NCBI GenBank assembly: GCA_002429455.1
Contig: DIZU01000069.1
Location: 25,696 to 36,008, forward strand
Length of the DNA stretch: 10,313 nt
Direction: 5' to 3'
Source: Methylotenera sp. UBA6020
GTDB taxonomy: Bacteria; Pseudomonadota; Gammaproteobacteria; Burkholderiales; Methylophilaceae
The notes below the pieces were generated by a model. It did not search any database. It saw nothing but the letters and a program-made list of their open reading frames with translations, and was not told the DNA's origin. Both the position numbers and the translations under genes were made by a program. Positions 1-7,401 of the stretch are shown piece by piece. How positions within the stretch are numbered: the first letter of the stretch is position 1; each line of letters begins with the position of its first letter.

Positions 1-554
1 GCTACCTGCTCGGCCATGTCCTTACCGATTAAATCTGCACATTCCTGCAAGCTGATATTCTCATCATGCTCGCCCACCGCAGCCTTGCTGGATGGTGTAA
101 AAATAGGCGTTGGCAACTTGGAGGCTTCTTGCAGGCCTGCTGGCAATTGAATGCCGCACACCGTGCCTTTGGTCTTGTATTCTTTCCAGCCACTACCCAC
201 CAAATAGCCACGTACGATGGCTTCAATCGGCAAGGCTTTGAGTTTTTTTACAACCACCGCCCGACTGCCTAACTGCACTTGTTCTGCCGGGTTGGTAACC
301 ACGCTATTAGGATCTATGCCGGTTAAGTGATTCGGCACGACATCTTTTAATTTTTCAAACCAGAAATTGGCCATTTGCGTCAGCATCGCCCCTTTATTGG
401 CGATGCCAGTAGGCAAAATCACATCGAATGCTGACAGCCGGTCGGTGCTGACCAATAGCATGGTATTGGCGTCGATATCGTAAATATCGCGCACTTTACC
501 TTGATGTATACGTTTTAGGCTTTGGATGTTGGTTTCTAATAAAGGCTTATTCAT
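1..554 (-). CDS. purC: Phosphoribosylaminoimidazole-succinocarboxamide synthase (SAICAR synthase), 5' part only
   Basis: This cytosolic enzyme of de novo purine synthesis joins CAIR and L-aspartate, using ATP, to form SAICAR. The window contains the first 184 codons; the rest lies beyond the left edge, and family members of this type are near 300 residues. Visible hallmarks are GKVRD at 19-23 (N-terminal nucleotide-binding strand), STDRLSAFDV at 36-45, GSRAVVVKK at 96-104, RGYLVGSGW at 115-123, and the SAICAR synthase signature region around residues 146-167, ending in GEHDENI. The ATG at 554 places the conserved N-terminus exactly, but it has no good Shine-Dalgarno sequence (GCGACCC precedes it). 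The gene lies 147 bases downstream of pyk on the same strand. That spacer shows no clear terminator but does hold a candidate promoter. In related clusters a class II aldolase gene often sits between pyk and purC; none is present here. Confidence 0.95.
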   Translation of the reverse strand, partial: MNKPLLETNIQSLKRIHQGKVRDIYDIDANTMLLVSTDRLSAFDVILPTGIANKGAMLTQMANFWFEKLKDVVPNHLTGIDPNSVVTNPAEQVQLGSRAVVVKKLKALPIEAIVRGYLVGSGWKEYKTKGTVCGIQLPAGLQEASKLPTPIFTPSSKAAVGEHDENISLQECADLIGKDMAEQV

Positions 555-598
555 GGGTCGCTTATGGATAGATTAGCTGGTCATCATTCGGATGGCAT

Positions 599-627
599 AT
601 TATAAAGGCCTACCCGAACTTTATCTA
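599..627 (-). promoter_or_regulatory. Candidate sigma-70 promoter for purC
   Basis: On the minus strand a perfect -10 TATAAT (604-599) is preceded, after a 17-base spacer, by TAGATA (627-622), which matches 4 of 6 positions of the -35 consensus. Transcription would start near 592 and give a leader of about 38 bases before the purC ATG. This would let purC be expressed independently of the glycolytic genes upstream. The call rests on sequence match only. Confidence 0.45.
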
Positions 628-701
628 TTGATTTGCTTGGCCTGTTTTAAGAGACTTATTTTTAAGCTGTGCCGTCATGAAATTACTAAGTTAAGAATGA
701 C

Positions 702-2138
702 TTAAGTTTGTCTATGTTCGCCAATTTTAACGATTTTAAGGGTGTTCGTCCCCCCAGGGCTACCAATCGGCTCACCAAACGTCAGCAACACTAAATCACC
801 CGGGTTGACCACTTGTTGTTGCAACAATACTTGCTCCATTTCCTGCAAAATCTCATCTCTATTTTTGTTTTCTTGCTTAATCGGGTAAGGGTAAACACCA
901 CGGTGTAAAGTGAGTTTTCTGCGCGCAAATTTATCAGGTGACAGTGCATAAATAGGCACTTCAGCGTCTGCACGTGACAGCCATTGTGCAGCATTGCCAG
1001 ATTGTGTCAGTGCGGCAATCGCCTTTATTTTCAAGTGTTGCGCGGTATAAATGGTTGCGGCAGCGATGGCTTCATCCGTTTTTACAAATACCTGGTCTAA
1101 TTTTCGTATATGTTGCTGGCTAAAGTATTCTTTTTCGGCCTCCATGACCACGCGGTGCACCGCTTGCACGGTTTCCAGCGGATACTGGCCTGCAGCAGTT
1201 TCGGCCGATAGCATCACCGCATCGGTACCATCAAGCACGGCGTTCGCCACATCCGAGACTTCTGCACGGGTTGGAATCGGGCTGGTAATCATCGATTCCA
1301 TCATTTGCGTGGCGGTAATCACCAGTTTATTTTGTGCCCGCGCCATGCGTATCATGCGTTTTTGTAAGCCGGGTATGGCAGCGTCGCCGACTTCAACGCC
1401 TAAATCGCCACGCGCCACCATAATGGCATCGGATGCCTCAATAATGGCCTCCAGGTTTTCAATCGCTTCTGCACGCTCGATTTTGGCAATGATACTCGCA
1501 GTGCCACCGGCCTTTCTAACCAAGGTCCGAGCGAGCTCAACATCCAATGCTGACTTGGGAAAAGAAATCGCGATGTAATCCGCCTCAAGTGCAACCGCAG
1601 TTTTAATGTCTTCGCGGTCTTTTTTCGTGAGTGCATCCGCTGACAAGCCACCACCTTGGCGATTGATGCCTTTATTATTAGATAGAATGCCACCACTCAG
1701 CACCACGCAATGAATTTGATTGCCTTTTACTCTATCCACTTGCATGGTAATACGGCCATCATCCAATAATAAAATTGCACCTTCAGCCACCTCTTGAGGC
1801 AGCGTTTTATAATCCAAACCGACCTGATATTGATTACCCAACACGCAGTCTGCATCCAGCACAAATAAATCACCGGTTTTCAGGCTAACGTTGCCAAGCT
1901 CAAATTTACCAATACGAATCTTAGGGCCTTGCAAATCGCACAGTACGCCTACCGGGCGTCCAAGCTTCATTGCGATGCTACGAACAATCTCAGCCCGTTT
2001 AATATGATCTTCCGCCAAACCATGCGAGAAATTTAAGCGCACAACGTTAACACCAGCCGTGATCATACGTGCCAACATCTCCTCACTGCTTGAGGATGGG
2101 CCAAGTGTTGCGACAATTTTTGTTTTACGTAACGTCAA
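702..2138 (-). CDS. pyk: Pyruvate kinase
   Basis: This enzyme converts phosphoenolpyruvate and ADP to pyruvate and ATP, the last step of glycolysis. The 478-residue length is normal for a bacterial enzyme. The N-terminal strand KIVATLGPSS is followed by R34, N36 and S38 in VVRLNFSHG (phosphate and potassium site). The signature IIAKIERAEAIEN contains K219 and the metal ligand E221, and MVARGDLGVEV contains D245. The B domain spans roughly residues 70-170 and the C-terminal regulatory domain roughly 350-478. The start codon is TTG, not ATG. It is chosen because translation from it begins MTLRKTKIVATLGP, matching the family's N-terminus; AAGG and AAAAGG purine runs precede it, and the next in-frame ATG would remove the first beta strand. 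The start lies 39 bases after the pgk stop, in the same reading frame. A hairpin between the two genes (2210-2240) may limit read-through from pgk. Confidence 0.97.
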   Translation of the reverse strand: MTLRKTKIVATLGPSSSSEEMLARMITAGVNVVRLNFSHGLAEDHIKRAEIVRSIAMKLGRPVGVLCDLQGPKIRIGKFELGNVSLKTGDLFVLDADCVLGNQYQVGLDYKTLPQEVAEGAILLLDDGRITMQVDRVKGNQIHCVVLSGGILSNNKGINRQGGGLSADALTKKDREDIKTAVALEADYIAISFPKSALDVELARTLVRKAGGTASIIAKIERAEAIENLEAIIEASDAIMVARGDLGVEVGDAAIPGLQKRMIRMARAQNKLVITATQMMESMITSPIPTRAEVSDVANAVLDGTDAVMLSAETAAGQYPLETVQAVHRVVMEAEKEYFSQQHIRKLDQVFVKTDEAIAAATIYTAQHLKIKAIAALTQSGNAAQWLSRADAEVPIYALSPDKFARRKLTLHRGVYPYPIKQENKNRDEILQEMEQVLLQQQVVNPGDLVLLTFGEPIGSPGGTNTLKIVKIGEHRQT

Positions 2139-2177
2139 CCTTTTACCTTTTTTAACTATTTTTGAGGTGTTGCAGTT

Positions 2178-3482
2178 TTATTTTGTGTTAAAAAATCTAC
2201 GGTGTTGAAATAATAAAGGGGCCGTTAGCCCCTTTATTATCAAAATGCGCGGGTCTGAGGTGCTTAACATTACTCCCTGCGCATTACCCTTGGCACGTAA
2301 TTCTAAAATTTCCACCGCAGGTAGTTTTTTACCTTCTAAAAACTCTAAAAATGCCCCCCCTGCGGTCGATATATAGTCTACTTTATCTTCAATGCCATAT
2401 TTCTGGATCGCTGCAATCGTGTCACCGCCACCTGCAAGTGTGAATGCCTTGGTATTGGCTATCGCATGTGCAATCGTTTTTGTGCCTTCACCAAACTGGT
2501 CAAACTCAAATACCCCCACCGGGCCATTCCATACCACAGTACCTGCATTTTTAATGATCTCTACTAATTCATTAGCAGATTTCGCGCCAATATCAAAAAT
2601 CATATCATCGGCAGCCACAGAAGCCACGTCTTTGCTGATAGCAACCTCGTTAGCGGCAAATTTCTTACCACATACCACATCGACTGCAATCGGTACCGCT
2701 GCGCCTCTTTTGGACATTTTGTCCATTAAGGTGCGCGCAACCGGCACTAAATCATCTTCACAAAGCGACTTTCCTACCTCAAACCCTGCGGCTTTCAGGA
2801 AGGTATTAGCAATGCCGCCACCAACCACCATTTGATCTACTTTATCCGACAAACTTTCCAATACTGTCAGTTTGGTCGAAACCTTGCTACCGCCGACAAT
2901 TGCCACCATCGGCCGCCCTGGGTTAAGTAAGGCTTTGGTCAGCGCCTGTAATTCATTCACCAGCAAAATGCCCGCCGCAGCCACCGGTGCGAATTTCGCC
3001 ACACCATGTGTTGAAGCCTCTGCACGGTGCGCCGTACCGAAAGCATCCATCACAAAGATATCGCATAGCTTGGCATATTTTTGTGACAATTCATCAGTGC
3101 TTTTTTTCTCACCCTTGTTGAATCGACAGTTTTCTAGCACCACAAGTTCACCTGCCGCGACTGCAAAGCCACCATCCACCCAGTCTTTAATCAAACGTAC
3201 CGGCTTGGCTGTTTTATCAGTTTCTCTTAGTTTTGCAGAAATTACATCCACAACCGGTTTTAGCGAGTTCTCTTCTGAGTAAACCCCTTCTTCTGGGCGA
3301 CCCAAATGCGACGTAACCATCACTTTGGCGCCGGCGTTAAGGGCAAACTCAATGGTCGCCATTGAAGCAGTAATGCGTGCATCTGAAGTGACCTTGCCTT
3401 CAGCGACTGGCACATTCAGGTCTGCACGAATGAGTACGCGCTTGCCGCTTAACGCTAAATCCGTCATTTTAATTACGTTCAT
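2178..3482 (-). CDS. pgk: Phosphoglycerate kinase with an aberrant C-terminal extension
   Basis: This cytosolic enzyme transfers phosphate between 1,3-bisphosphoglycerate and ADP in glycolysis, or the reverse in gluconeogenic and assimilatory flow. N-terminal substrate-domain motifs are RADLNVP at 19-25, SHLGRP at 58-63, ENCRF at 117-121 and DAFGTAHR at 146-153. C-terminal nucleotide-domain motifs are GGSKVSTK at 197-204, [11 protein letters not shown] at 316-326 and GGGDTIAAI at 351-359, then [15 protein letters not shown] near 371-385. The ATG at 3482 is chosen because MNVIKMTDL matches the usual start of proteobacterial enzymes; the second ATG (codon 6) is less likely. At 434 residues it is longer than the usual 390-400. 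The family normally ends near ELRAK (residue 397). The next 37 residues show no family resemblance and read through the hairpin at 2210-2240. One extra G in the GGG at 2290-2292 would give a stop at 2287-2289, so a single-base deletion, natural or a sequencing error, is likely. Confidence 0.95.
   Translation of the reverse strand: MNVIKMTDLALSGKRVLIRADLNVPVAEGKVTSDARITASMATIEFALNAGAKVMVTSHLGRPEEGVYSEENSLKPVVDVISAKLRETDKTAKPVRLIKDWVDGGFAVAAGELVVLENCRFNKGEKKSTDELSQKYAKLCDIFVMDAFGTAHRAEASTHGVAKFAPVAAAGILLVNELQALTKALLNPGRPMVAIVGGSKVSTKLTVLESLSDKVDQMVVGGGIANTFLKAAGFEVGKSLCEDDLVPVARTLMDKMSKRGAAVPIAVDVVCGKKFAANEVAISKDVASVAADDMIFDIGAKSANELVEIIKNAGTVVWNGPVGVFEFDQFGEGTKTIAHAIANTKAFTLAGGGDTIAAIQKYGIEDKVDYISTAGGAFLEFLEGKKLPAVEILELRAKGNAQGVMLSTSDPRILIIKGLTAPLLFQHRRFFNTK
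2210..2240 (-). terminator. Intrinsic terminator-like hairpin at the 3' end of pgk
   Basis: A perfect 13-bp inverted repeat (2210-2222 against 2228-2240) encloses a 5-base loop, with a GGGGC/GCCCC core flanked by AATAAA/TTTATT. It has the A-tract/U-tract form of a bidirectional intrinsic terminator, although the U run after the stem on the minus strand is short. Its place just before pyk fits the end of a pgk transcript. Oddly, the annotated pgk frame continues straight through it, which supports a displaced pgk stop codon. Confidence 0.7.
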
Positions 3483-3501
3483 TACTCACTTATCCCTTAG
3501 A

Positions 3502-3572
3502 ATTTTGCTTAAACTTCCCATGAAACTTTTCTTAAGCTTTCAGTTAAAGTTTTTCTTAAATACTCACTTTAA
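3502..3572. repeat. Three imperfect 23-24 bp tandem repeats upstream of pgk
   Basis: Plus-strand units begin at 3502, 3525 and 3549 and share the cores attttgcttaa, acttttcttaa and gtttttcttaa, whose ends are spaced 23 and 24 bases apart. They fill most of the spacer between the small orphan gene and pgk, inside the presumed pgk leader. They may be protein-binding sites or only slippage products. No palindromic symmetry is obvious. Confidence 0.5.
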
Positions 3573-3805
3573 GATTTCATCCAGTAAAACTCTACTTCAT
3601 CTTTATCGCCCATCGCTTTTTCAATAATGTTGGTTAACGCCACCTCAGCACCGCGCTCCTTAAGTGCCTCTAAGGTCACGCGATTGATCCAGTAGTCCTG
3701 GTCGCTTTTATGCTCTTCGGCTAACTCATCAATAAGAAACTGTAGTTGAGCATAGCTGATTGAGCCTATCCAACGATTATTGCTTTTTTCTTTAAGCGTA
3801 ATCAT
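3569..3805 (-). CDS. Small conserved-type protein of unknown function (78 aa)
   Basis: I do not recognise a characterised family. The product is acidic to neutral, soluble and probably mostly helical, with no signal peptide or membrane segment. Visible landmarks are WIGSISYAQLQFLIDELAEE (about 12-31), an acidic helix after a short strand, then DQDYWINRVTLEALKERGAE (36-55) and a final EVEFYW. Similar short proteins occur in other proteobacteria, as far as I can recall. The ATG at 3805 has an AGGA seven bases upstream. An overlapping ATG four bases earlier is in another frame. The coding case rests on the ribosome site, the snug fit between gap and pgk on the same strand, and ordinary amino-acid composition. 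Its position suggests co-expression with the glycolytic genes, but no function can be assigned. Confidence 0.8.
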   Translation of the reverse strand: MITLKEKSNNRWIGSISYAQLQFLIDELAEEHKSDQDYWINRVTLEALKERGAEVALTNIIEKAMGDKDEVEFYWMKS

Positions 3806-3835
3806 TCATTATTCCTACTTTAATGACTTTGACAT

Positions 3836-3893
3836 AGTTACCTAGTCTAGTTACTTAAGTTCTAATTACTTGAGTATCTAGTAAGTTACTTAG
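3836..3893. repeat. Four scattered copies of a TTACTTA-like motif after gap
   Basis: Plus-strand copies of a(g/a)ttac(t/c)t(a/g) occur at about 3836, 3849, 3864 and 3884, the last overlapping the gap stop codon. On the transcribed strand they read AAGTAACT or close variants. The spacing (13, 15 and 20 bases) is irregular. The stretch covers most of the gap-to-small-gene spacer, and no terminator is seen there. Confidence 0.4.
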
Positions 3894-4905
3894 CGGCCAT
3901 CATGGCGGCTGTGCTGTCTAACATGCGGCTGCTGAAGCCCCATTCATTGTCATACCAAGCGCAAACTTTCACCAATAGGCCATCTTTAGTCACTTTAGTG
4001 AGTGTGGCATCAAAATTGGATGAGAAATTGGTATGGTTGTAGTCCACAGATACCAGCGGCGCTTCGTTATAAGACAAAATGCCTTTTAGCGGGCCGGCAG
4101 CGGCGGCTTCATGCATGATGTGATTGATTTCTTCTTTGCTGGTTGGACGCGCAGCGGTGAAAGTTAAATCCACCAACGAAACATTGATAGTTGGTACACG
4201 AATCGCGAAACCATCCAGCTTGCCACTTAGCTCTGGCAACACTAACGCTACAGCGGCAGCGGCACCGGTTTTGGTAGGAATCATCGAAGTCGTTGCAGAG
4301 CGGGCACGTCGCATATCTACGTGGTGCGAATCTGTCAGCACTTGATCGTTTGTGTACGAATGGATGGTATTCATCAAGCCATTTACAATACCAATCTTTT
4401 CATGCAAAGGCTGCACCATTGGCGCCAGACCATTGGTAGTGCAAGAAGCATTAGAGACTACGGTGTAACTGGCCTTTAGTATTTGATGATTAACGCCATA
4501 AACGATAGTTGCATCAATGTCTTTATCACCTGGTGCTGATAACAGTACCTTTTTAGCACCGGCATTAATATGCGCTTGTGCTTTGGCTTTACTATTAAAA
4601 GCCCCAGTACACTCCAACACAACATCAATGGCCAAATCGGCCCAAGGTAGTTCAGCCGGATTACGTGTAGCAAAGGTTTTTATTTTATGGCTCAGGATAA
4701 TCATATCATCGCCATCTACGCCTACCTCAAATGGGAATCGGCCATGCGCACTATCGTAACGCGTCAGATGCGCATTGCTTTCTGCATCACCATCGGCACT
4801 GTTGATTGCAATTATCTCGATGTCTTTACGACCAGATTCATACAATGCACGTAGCACCATACGCCCAATGCGACCATAACCATTAATTGCTACTCGAATT
4901 GCCAT
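3886..4905 (-). CDS. gap: Type I glyceraldehyde-3-phosphate dehydrogenase, probably NADP-accepting (GapB-like)
   Basis: This enzyme interconverts glyceraldehyde 3-phosphate and 1,3-bisphosphoglycerate using a nicotinamide cofactor. The 339 residues include the Rossmann motif NGYGRIGR (8-15), catalytic C155 in SNASCTTN, and H182 in TIHSYTNDQ. They also include the phosphate-site region [21 protein letters not shown], and the C-terminal [14 protein letters not shown]. Two features are unusual. The position after AIN, usually Asp in NAD-specific enzymes, is Ser36. The second Cys of the usual SCTTNC is Gly159. The stretch around LPW, FNSKAKA and [12 protein letters not shown] resembles Bacillus GapB more than the glycolytic GapA, as I remember those sequences. 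An erythrose-4-phosphate dehydrogenase is a possible but weaker alternative. The start at 4905 has AGGG six bases upstream. A candidate promoter and three ACCAG repeats precede it, and the tkt terminator separates it from tkt. Confidence 0.95.
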   Translation of the reverse strand: MAIRVAINGYGRIGRMVLRALYESGRKDIEIIAINSADGDAESNAHLTRYDSAHGRFPFEVGVDGDDMIILSHKIKTFATRNPAELPWADLAIDVVLECTGAFNSKAKAQAHINAGAKKVLLSAPGDKDIDATIVYGVNHQILKASYTVVSNASCTTNGLAPMVQPLHEKIGIVNGLMNTIHSYTNDQVLTDSHHVDMRRARSATTSMIPTKTGAAAAVALVLPELSGKLDGFAIRVPTINVSLVDLTFTAARPTSKEEINHIMHEAAAAGPLKGILSYNEAPLVSVDYNHTNFSSNFDATLTKVTKDGLLVKVCAWYDNEWGFSSRMLDSTAAMMAAK

Positions 4906-4933
4906 GATAATCCCTAAACTTTTCTAATTGAAT

Positions 4934-4974
4934 CAAAACCAGCTAAATTGAAGACCAGTTAAAACAAAACCAGC
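4934..4974. repeat. Three ACCAG-centred direct repeats in the gap leader
   Basis: Plus-strand copies caaaaccagc (4934-4943), gaagaccagt (4950-4959) and caaaaccagc (4965-4974) have CCAG cores at 4939, 4955 and 4970, spaced 16 and 15 bases apart. On the transcribed strand they read CTGGT followed by a T-rich run. If the proposed gap promoter is right they lie about 15-55 bases downstream of the start site, so they could be an operator array or a repeated RNA-binding motif. Confidence 0.5.
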
Positions 4975-4994
4975 CTCGTGAAATACTGCAATAC

Positions 4995-5023
4995 ATTCTA
5001 AACAGTGAAGTAAATAATGAAAA
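4995..5023 (-). promoter_or_regulatory. Candidate promoter for gap
   Basis: On the minus strand TTTTCA (5023-5018) and TAGAAT (5000-4995) are separated by 17 bases, matching the -35 at 4 of 6 and the -10 at 5 of 6 positions. It sits immediately after the U-tract of the tkt terminator, where a new promoter for gap would be needed. The leader would be about 80 bases. Confidence 0.35.
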
Positions 5024-5031
5024 ACATCTTG

Positions 5032-5067
5032 AAAAAAATAAGGCACCCCACATGGAGGTGCCTTATT
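5032..5067 (-). terminator. Rho-independent terminator of tkt
   Basis: An 11-bp perfect stem (5037-5047 with 5057-5067, GGCACC/GGTGCC core) with a 9-base loop is followed on the minus strand by a run of seven T. It starts 37 bases after the tkt stop codon. This is the clearest terminator in the window and implies that most tkt transcripts end before gap. Confidence 0.9.
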
Positions 5068-5103
5068 AAACTAGTGTACTAGTTAAATTAAAAGCACCTT
5101 GAA

Positions 5104-7089
5104 TTACAGCACTGATTTAACAGTTGCCACTACATTTTCAACCGTAAAGCCAAAGTGTTTCATCAACACGCCGCCAGGAGCTGATTCACCGAATGTATCA
5201 ATACCGACAACCGCACCTTCCAGACCTACATATTTACGCCAGAAGTCAGTCACGCCGGCTTCAACAGCCACGCGTTTAACGCCTTTTGTTAATACGCTAT
5301 CTTTATAAGCTTGATCTTGGCGATCAAATACATTGGTGCTTGGCATAGAAACCACACGAGTTTTCACGCCATTTGCATTTAATTCAGCCGCCGCTTTAAC
5401 CACTAACTCAAGCTCAGAACCAGTACCGATTAAAATCACTTGTGCGCCATCTACGTCAGACAACACGTAAGCACCTTTACGCATATTTGCGATTTGAGTT
5501 GCATCGTGCTTCATGCCAGCTACGTTTTGACGGCTCAATACCAAGCTTGCCGGGCCAGTTTTGCGTTCAACTGCTGCAACCCAAGCGACGCTAGTCTCAA
5601 CAGAGTTACCTGGACGCCATACATCCATATTTGGAATGTAACGTAAACCAGAAGTAGTTTCGATTGGTTGATGCGTAGGACCATCTTCACCTTGACCGAT
5701 AGAGTCATGTGTTAACACGTAAATCACACGTTGATGCATCAATGCAGACATACGCATACCGTTACGCATGTAATCAGAGAACATATGGAATGTACCGCCG
5801 AATGGAATTAAACCACCGTGCAACGCCATACCGTTCATGATTGCTGCCATACCGAACTCACGTACGCCGTATGAAATATAGTTACCTGGCTTTTTAGCAT
5901 CTACGTGCACGAAGCTGCCTGTTGAAGTTAAGTTAGAACCAGTTAAGTCAGCAGAACCGCCTAAGAACTCAGGCAATAATGGTGCAAGACCACCAATCGC
6001 GTTTTGTGACGCTTTACGTGTAGCAATGCCTTCAGCTTTTTCATTGACAGCGGCAACAAATGCATCTGTGCCTGCTTTCCAGTTTGCTGGCAAATCACCT
6101 GCCATACGGCGTGTGAATTCGGCAGCTTCAGCTGGGAACGCAGCTGCGTAAGCAGCAAATTTAGCATTCCATGCAGCTTCAGCAGCAGCACCTTTAGCCG
6201 TTGCATCCCAACCTGCATAAACGTCAGCCGGAATTTCAAACGGAGCGTGATCCCAACCAATGTTAGCGCGTGTTGCAGCAACTTCAGCGTCGCCTAATGC
6301 AGAACCGTGGCAATCGTGTGAACCTGATTTGTTTGGTGAACCCATACCAATCACTGTTTTACAGCAGATCAATGATGGTTTGTCTGTCACTTTTTTAGCG
6401 GCTTCGATGGCTTTGTTCAGTGCATTAACATCATGACCATCAACACCAGCAATTACATGCCAGCCGTATGATTCAAAGCGTTTAGCCGTATCGTCCGTGT
6501 ACCAAGCTTCGATATGACCATCGATAGAAATACCGTTGTCATCCCAGAAAGCGATTAAATTACCTAAACCCCAAGTACCAGCCAAAGCACAAGCCTCGTG
6601 CGATACGCCTTCCATCATGCAACCGTCACCCATAAACACATACGTGTGATGGTCAACAATGTCGTGGCCTGGTTTGTTGAACTGGTTAGCCAGTAACTTC
6701 TCAGCCATCGCAAAACCAACACCGTTCGCTATTCCTTGGCCTAATGGACCAGTGGTAGTTTCAACGCCAGGTGCATAGCCATATTCTGGGTGACCAGCAC
6801 ATTTTGAATGTAATTGACGGAATGTTTTAAGTTCGTCCATTGGCAACGCGTAGCCTGTCAGGTGTAGCAATGAATAAATCAACATTGAACCATGACCATT
6901 AGAGAGAACAAAACGGTCGCGATTAGCCCAGCTAGGATTTTTTGGGTTATGAACTAAATGGTTGTTCCATAGCTCTTCTGCGATTTCTGCCATGCCCATA
7001 GGCGCACCTGGGTGGCCAGAGTTAGCTTTTTGTACAGCATCCATTGCCAGCGCACGGATGGCATTAGCCAGGTCTTTACGTGTTGCCAT
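5104..7089 (-). CDS. tkt: Transketolase
   Basis: This thiamine diphosphate enzyme moves two-carbon ketol units between sugar phosphates in the pentose phosphate pathway. In methylotrophs and autotrophs it also serves the regeneration of the C1 or CO2 acceptor. The 661 residues are typical. N-terminal (PP) domain: H26 in SGHPGAP, H66 in SNGHGS, H100, GPLGQG at 114-119, and the ThDP motif GDGCMMEG at 154-161 with D155 and N185 as metal ligands; H261 follows. Pyrimidine domain: catalytic E411 in [10 protein letters not shown]461, D469 and H473. These match the numbering of the E. coli enzyme closely. The C-terminal domain is complete, ending near 661. The ATG at 7089 has GGAG seven bases upstream. 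The gene is the first of the minus-strand run and is followed by a strong terminator. Its leader contains a long inverted repeat. Confidence 0.98.
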   Translation of the reverse strand: MATRKDLANAIRALAMDAVQKANSGHPGAPMGMAEIAEELWNNHLVHNPKNPSWANRDRFVLSNGHGSMLIYSLLHLTGYALPMDELKTFRQLHSKCAGHPEYGYAPGVETTTGPLGQGIANGVGFAMAEKLLANQFNKPGHDIVDHHTYVFMGDGCMMEGVSHEACALAGTWGLGNLIAFWDDNGISIDGHIEAWYTDDTAKRFESYGWHVIAGVDGHDVNALNKAIEAAKKVTDKPSLICCKTVIGMGSPNKSGSHDCHGSALGDAEVAATRANIGWDHAPFEIPADVYAGWDATAKGAAAEAAWNAKFAAYAAAFPAEAAEFTRRMAGDLPANWKAGTDAFVAAVNEKAEGIATRKASQNAIGGLAPLLPEFLGGSADLTGSNLTSTGSFVHVDAKKPGNYISYGVREFGMAAIMNGMALHGGLIPFGGTFHMFSDYMRNGMRMSALMHQRVIYVLTHDSIGQGEDGPTHQPIETTSGLRYIPNMDVWRPGNSVETSVAWVAAVERKTGPASLVLSRQNVAGMKHDATQIANMRKGAYVLSDVDGAQVILIGTGSELELVVKAAAELNANGVKTRVVSMPSTNVFDRQDQAYKDSVLTKGVKRVAVEAGVTDFWRKYVGLEGAVVGIDTFGESAPGGVLMKHFGFTVENVVATVKSVL

Positions 7090-7116
7090 TTGTTTTCTCC
7101 ATATTAATTAACTTGG

Positions 7117-7156
7117 GGTGTTAACGATTCTATTGTCTTAAAAAATCGTTAACGCC
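7117..7156. promoter_or_regulatory. 13-bp inverted repeat in the tkt leader
   Basis: GGTGTTAACGATT (7117-7129) pairs with AATCGTTAACGCC (7144-7156) across a 14-base loop, with one G-T position. Each arm contains the palindrome GTTAAC. It lies 16 bases upstream of the tkt Shine-Dalgarno and, if the proposed promoter is right, inside the transcribed leader. No T-run follows on either strand, so it is not a standard terminator. It may be a regulator's operator or a leader RNA hairpin affecting tkt translation or stability. Confidence 0.6.
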
Positions 7157-7210
7157 TTGATTGAGTTCTTCAAAAAGTCAGTTTTTAAACCGCTTTTTTG
7201 CAAAGGTTAA

Positions 7211-7239
7211 ATTATTGCTTAGATAGCCTTTTTCGGCAA
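7211..7239 (-). promoter_or_regulatory. Candidate promoter for tkt
   Basis: On the minus strand TTGCCG (7239-7234) and AATAAT (7216-7211) are separated by exactly 17 bases, matching the -35 at 4 of 6 and the -10 at 5 of 6 positions. The start site would be near 7204, giving a leader of about 115 bases that contains the inverted repeat. Other weak -10-like strings occur farther upstream, near 7261-7270. Confidence 0.45.
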
Positions 7240-7347
7240 GTACAACATCAGCAGATATAGCTTATAGATAGAGACTAAGATACACGACTGCAACAAGGCC
7301 GCATATCGCTCGCGTTGCTAAGAATACTATTGGTTGATGGCTTAAAC

Positions 7348-7353
7348 TATAAT
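7348..7353 (+). promoter_or_regulatory. Candidate -10 box for the Pls-like gene
   Basis: A perfect TATAAT lies about 49 bases before the ATG at 7402. No good -35 box is found at 16-18 bases upstream (the 17-base position reads TACTAT), so the promoter may be weak or need an activator. The implied leader is about 40 bases. Confidence 0.45.
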
Positions 7354-7401
7354 ACGCGGCTTACCTAAATTCAGTAACCAGCGAATAACGTCTGGAATGT
7401 T

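Larger units (their letters stand above)
7090..7401. other. Divergent intergenic region between tkt and the Pls-like gene
   Basis: These 312 bases carry no gene. They contain the tkt ribosome site (GGAG at 7100-7097, minus strand), a 13-bp inverted repeat (7117-7156), a candidate tkt promoter (7211-7239) and a perfect plus-strand TATAAT (7348-7353). The stretch 7160-7230 is A+T-rich with several homopolymer runs. I see no tRNA, small-RNA signature or insertion-sequence end. Confidence 0.7.

Noticed and set aside
1051..1578. 175-codon open frame on the plus strand opposite pyk
   Set aside because: It is antisense to conserved pyruvate kinase motifs, has low-complexity Ser/Thr/Ala composition and no ribosome site; it is a shadow of pyk.
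3502..4974. Short spaced repeats as a CRISPR array
   Set aside because: Units are short, degenerate and differ between spacers, with no unique spacers of regular length and no cas genes.
5961..6281. 106-codon minus-strand frame inside tkt
   Set aside because: It is an alternative frame through the middle of transketolase, whose catalytic residues are all intact in the main frame.
7160..7200. Small A/T hairpins and T-runs as a possible terminator between the divergent genes
   Set aside because: The stems are very short and A/T only, and no gene ends here, since both neighbours start from this region.
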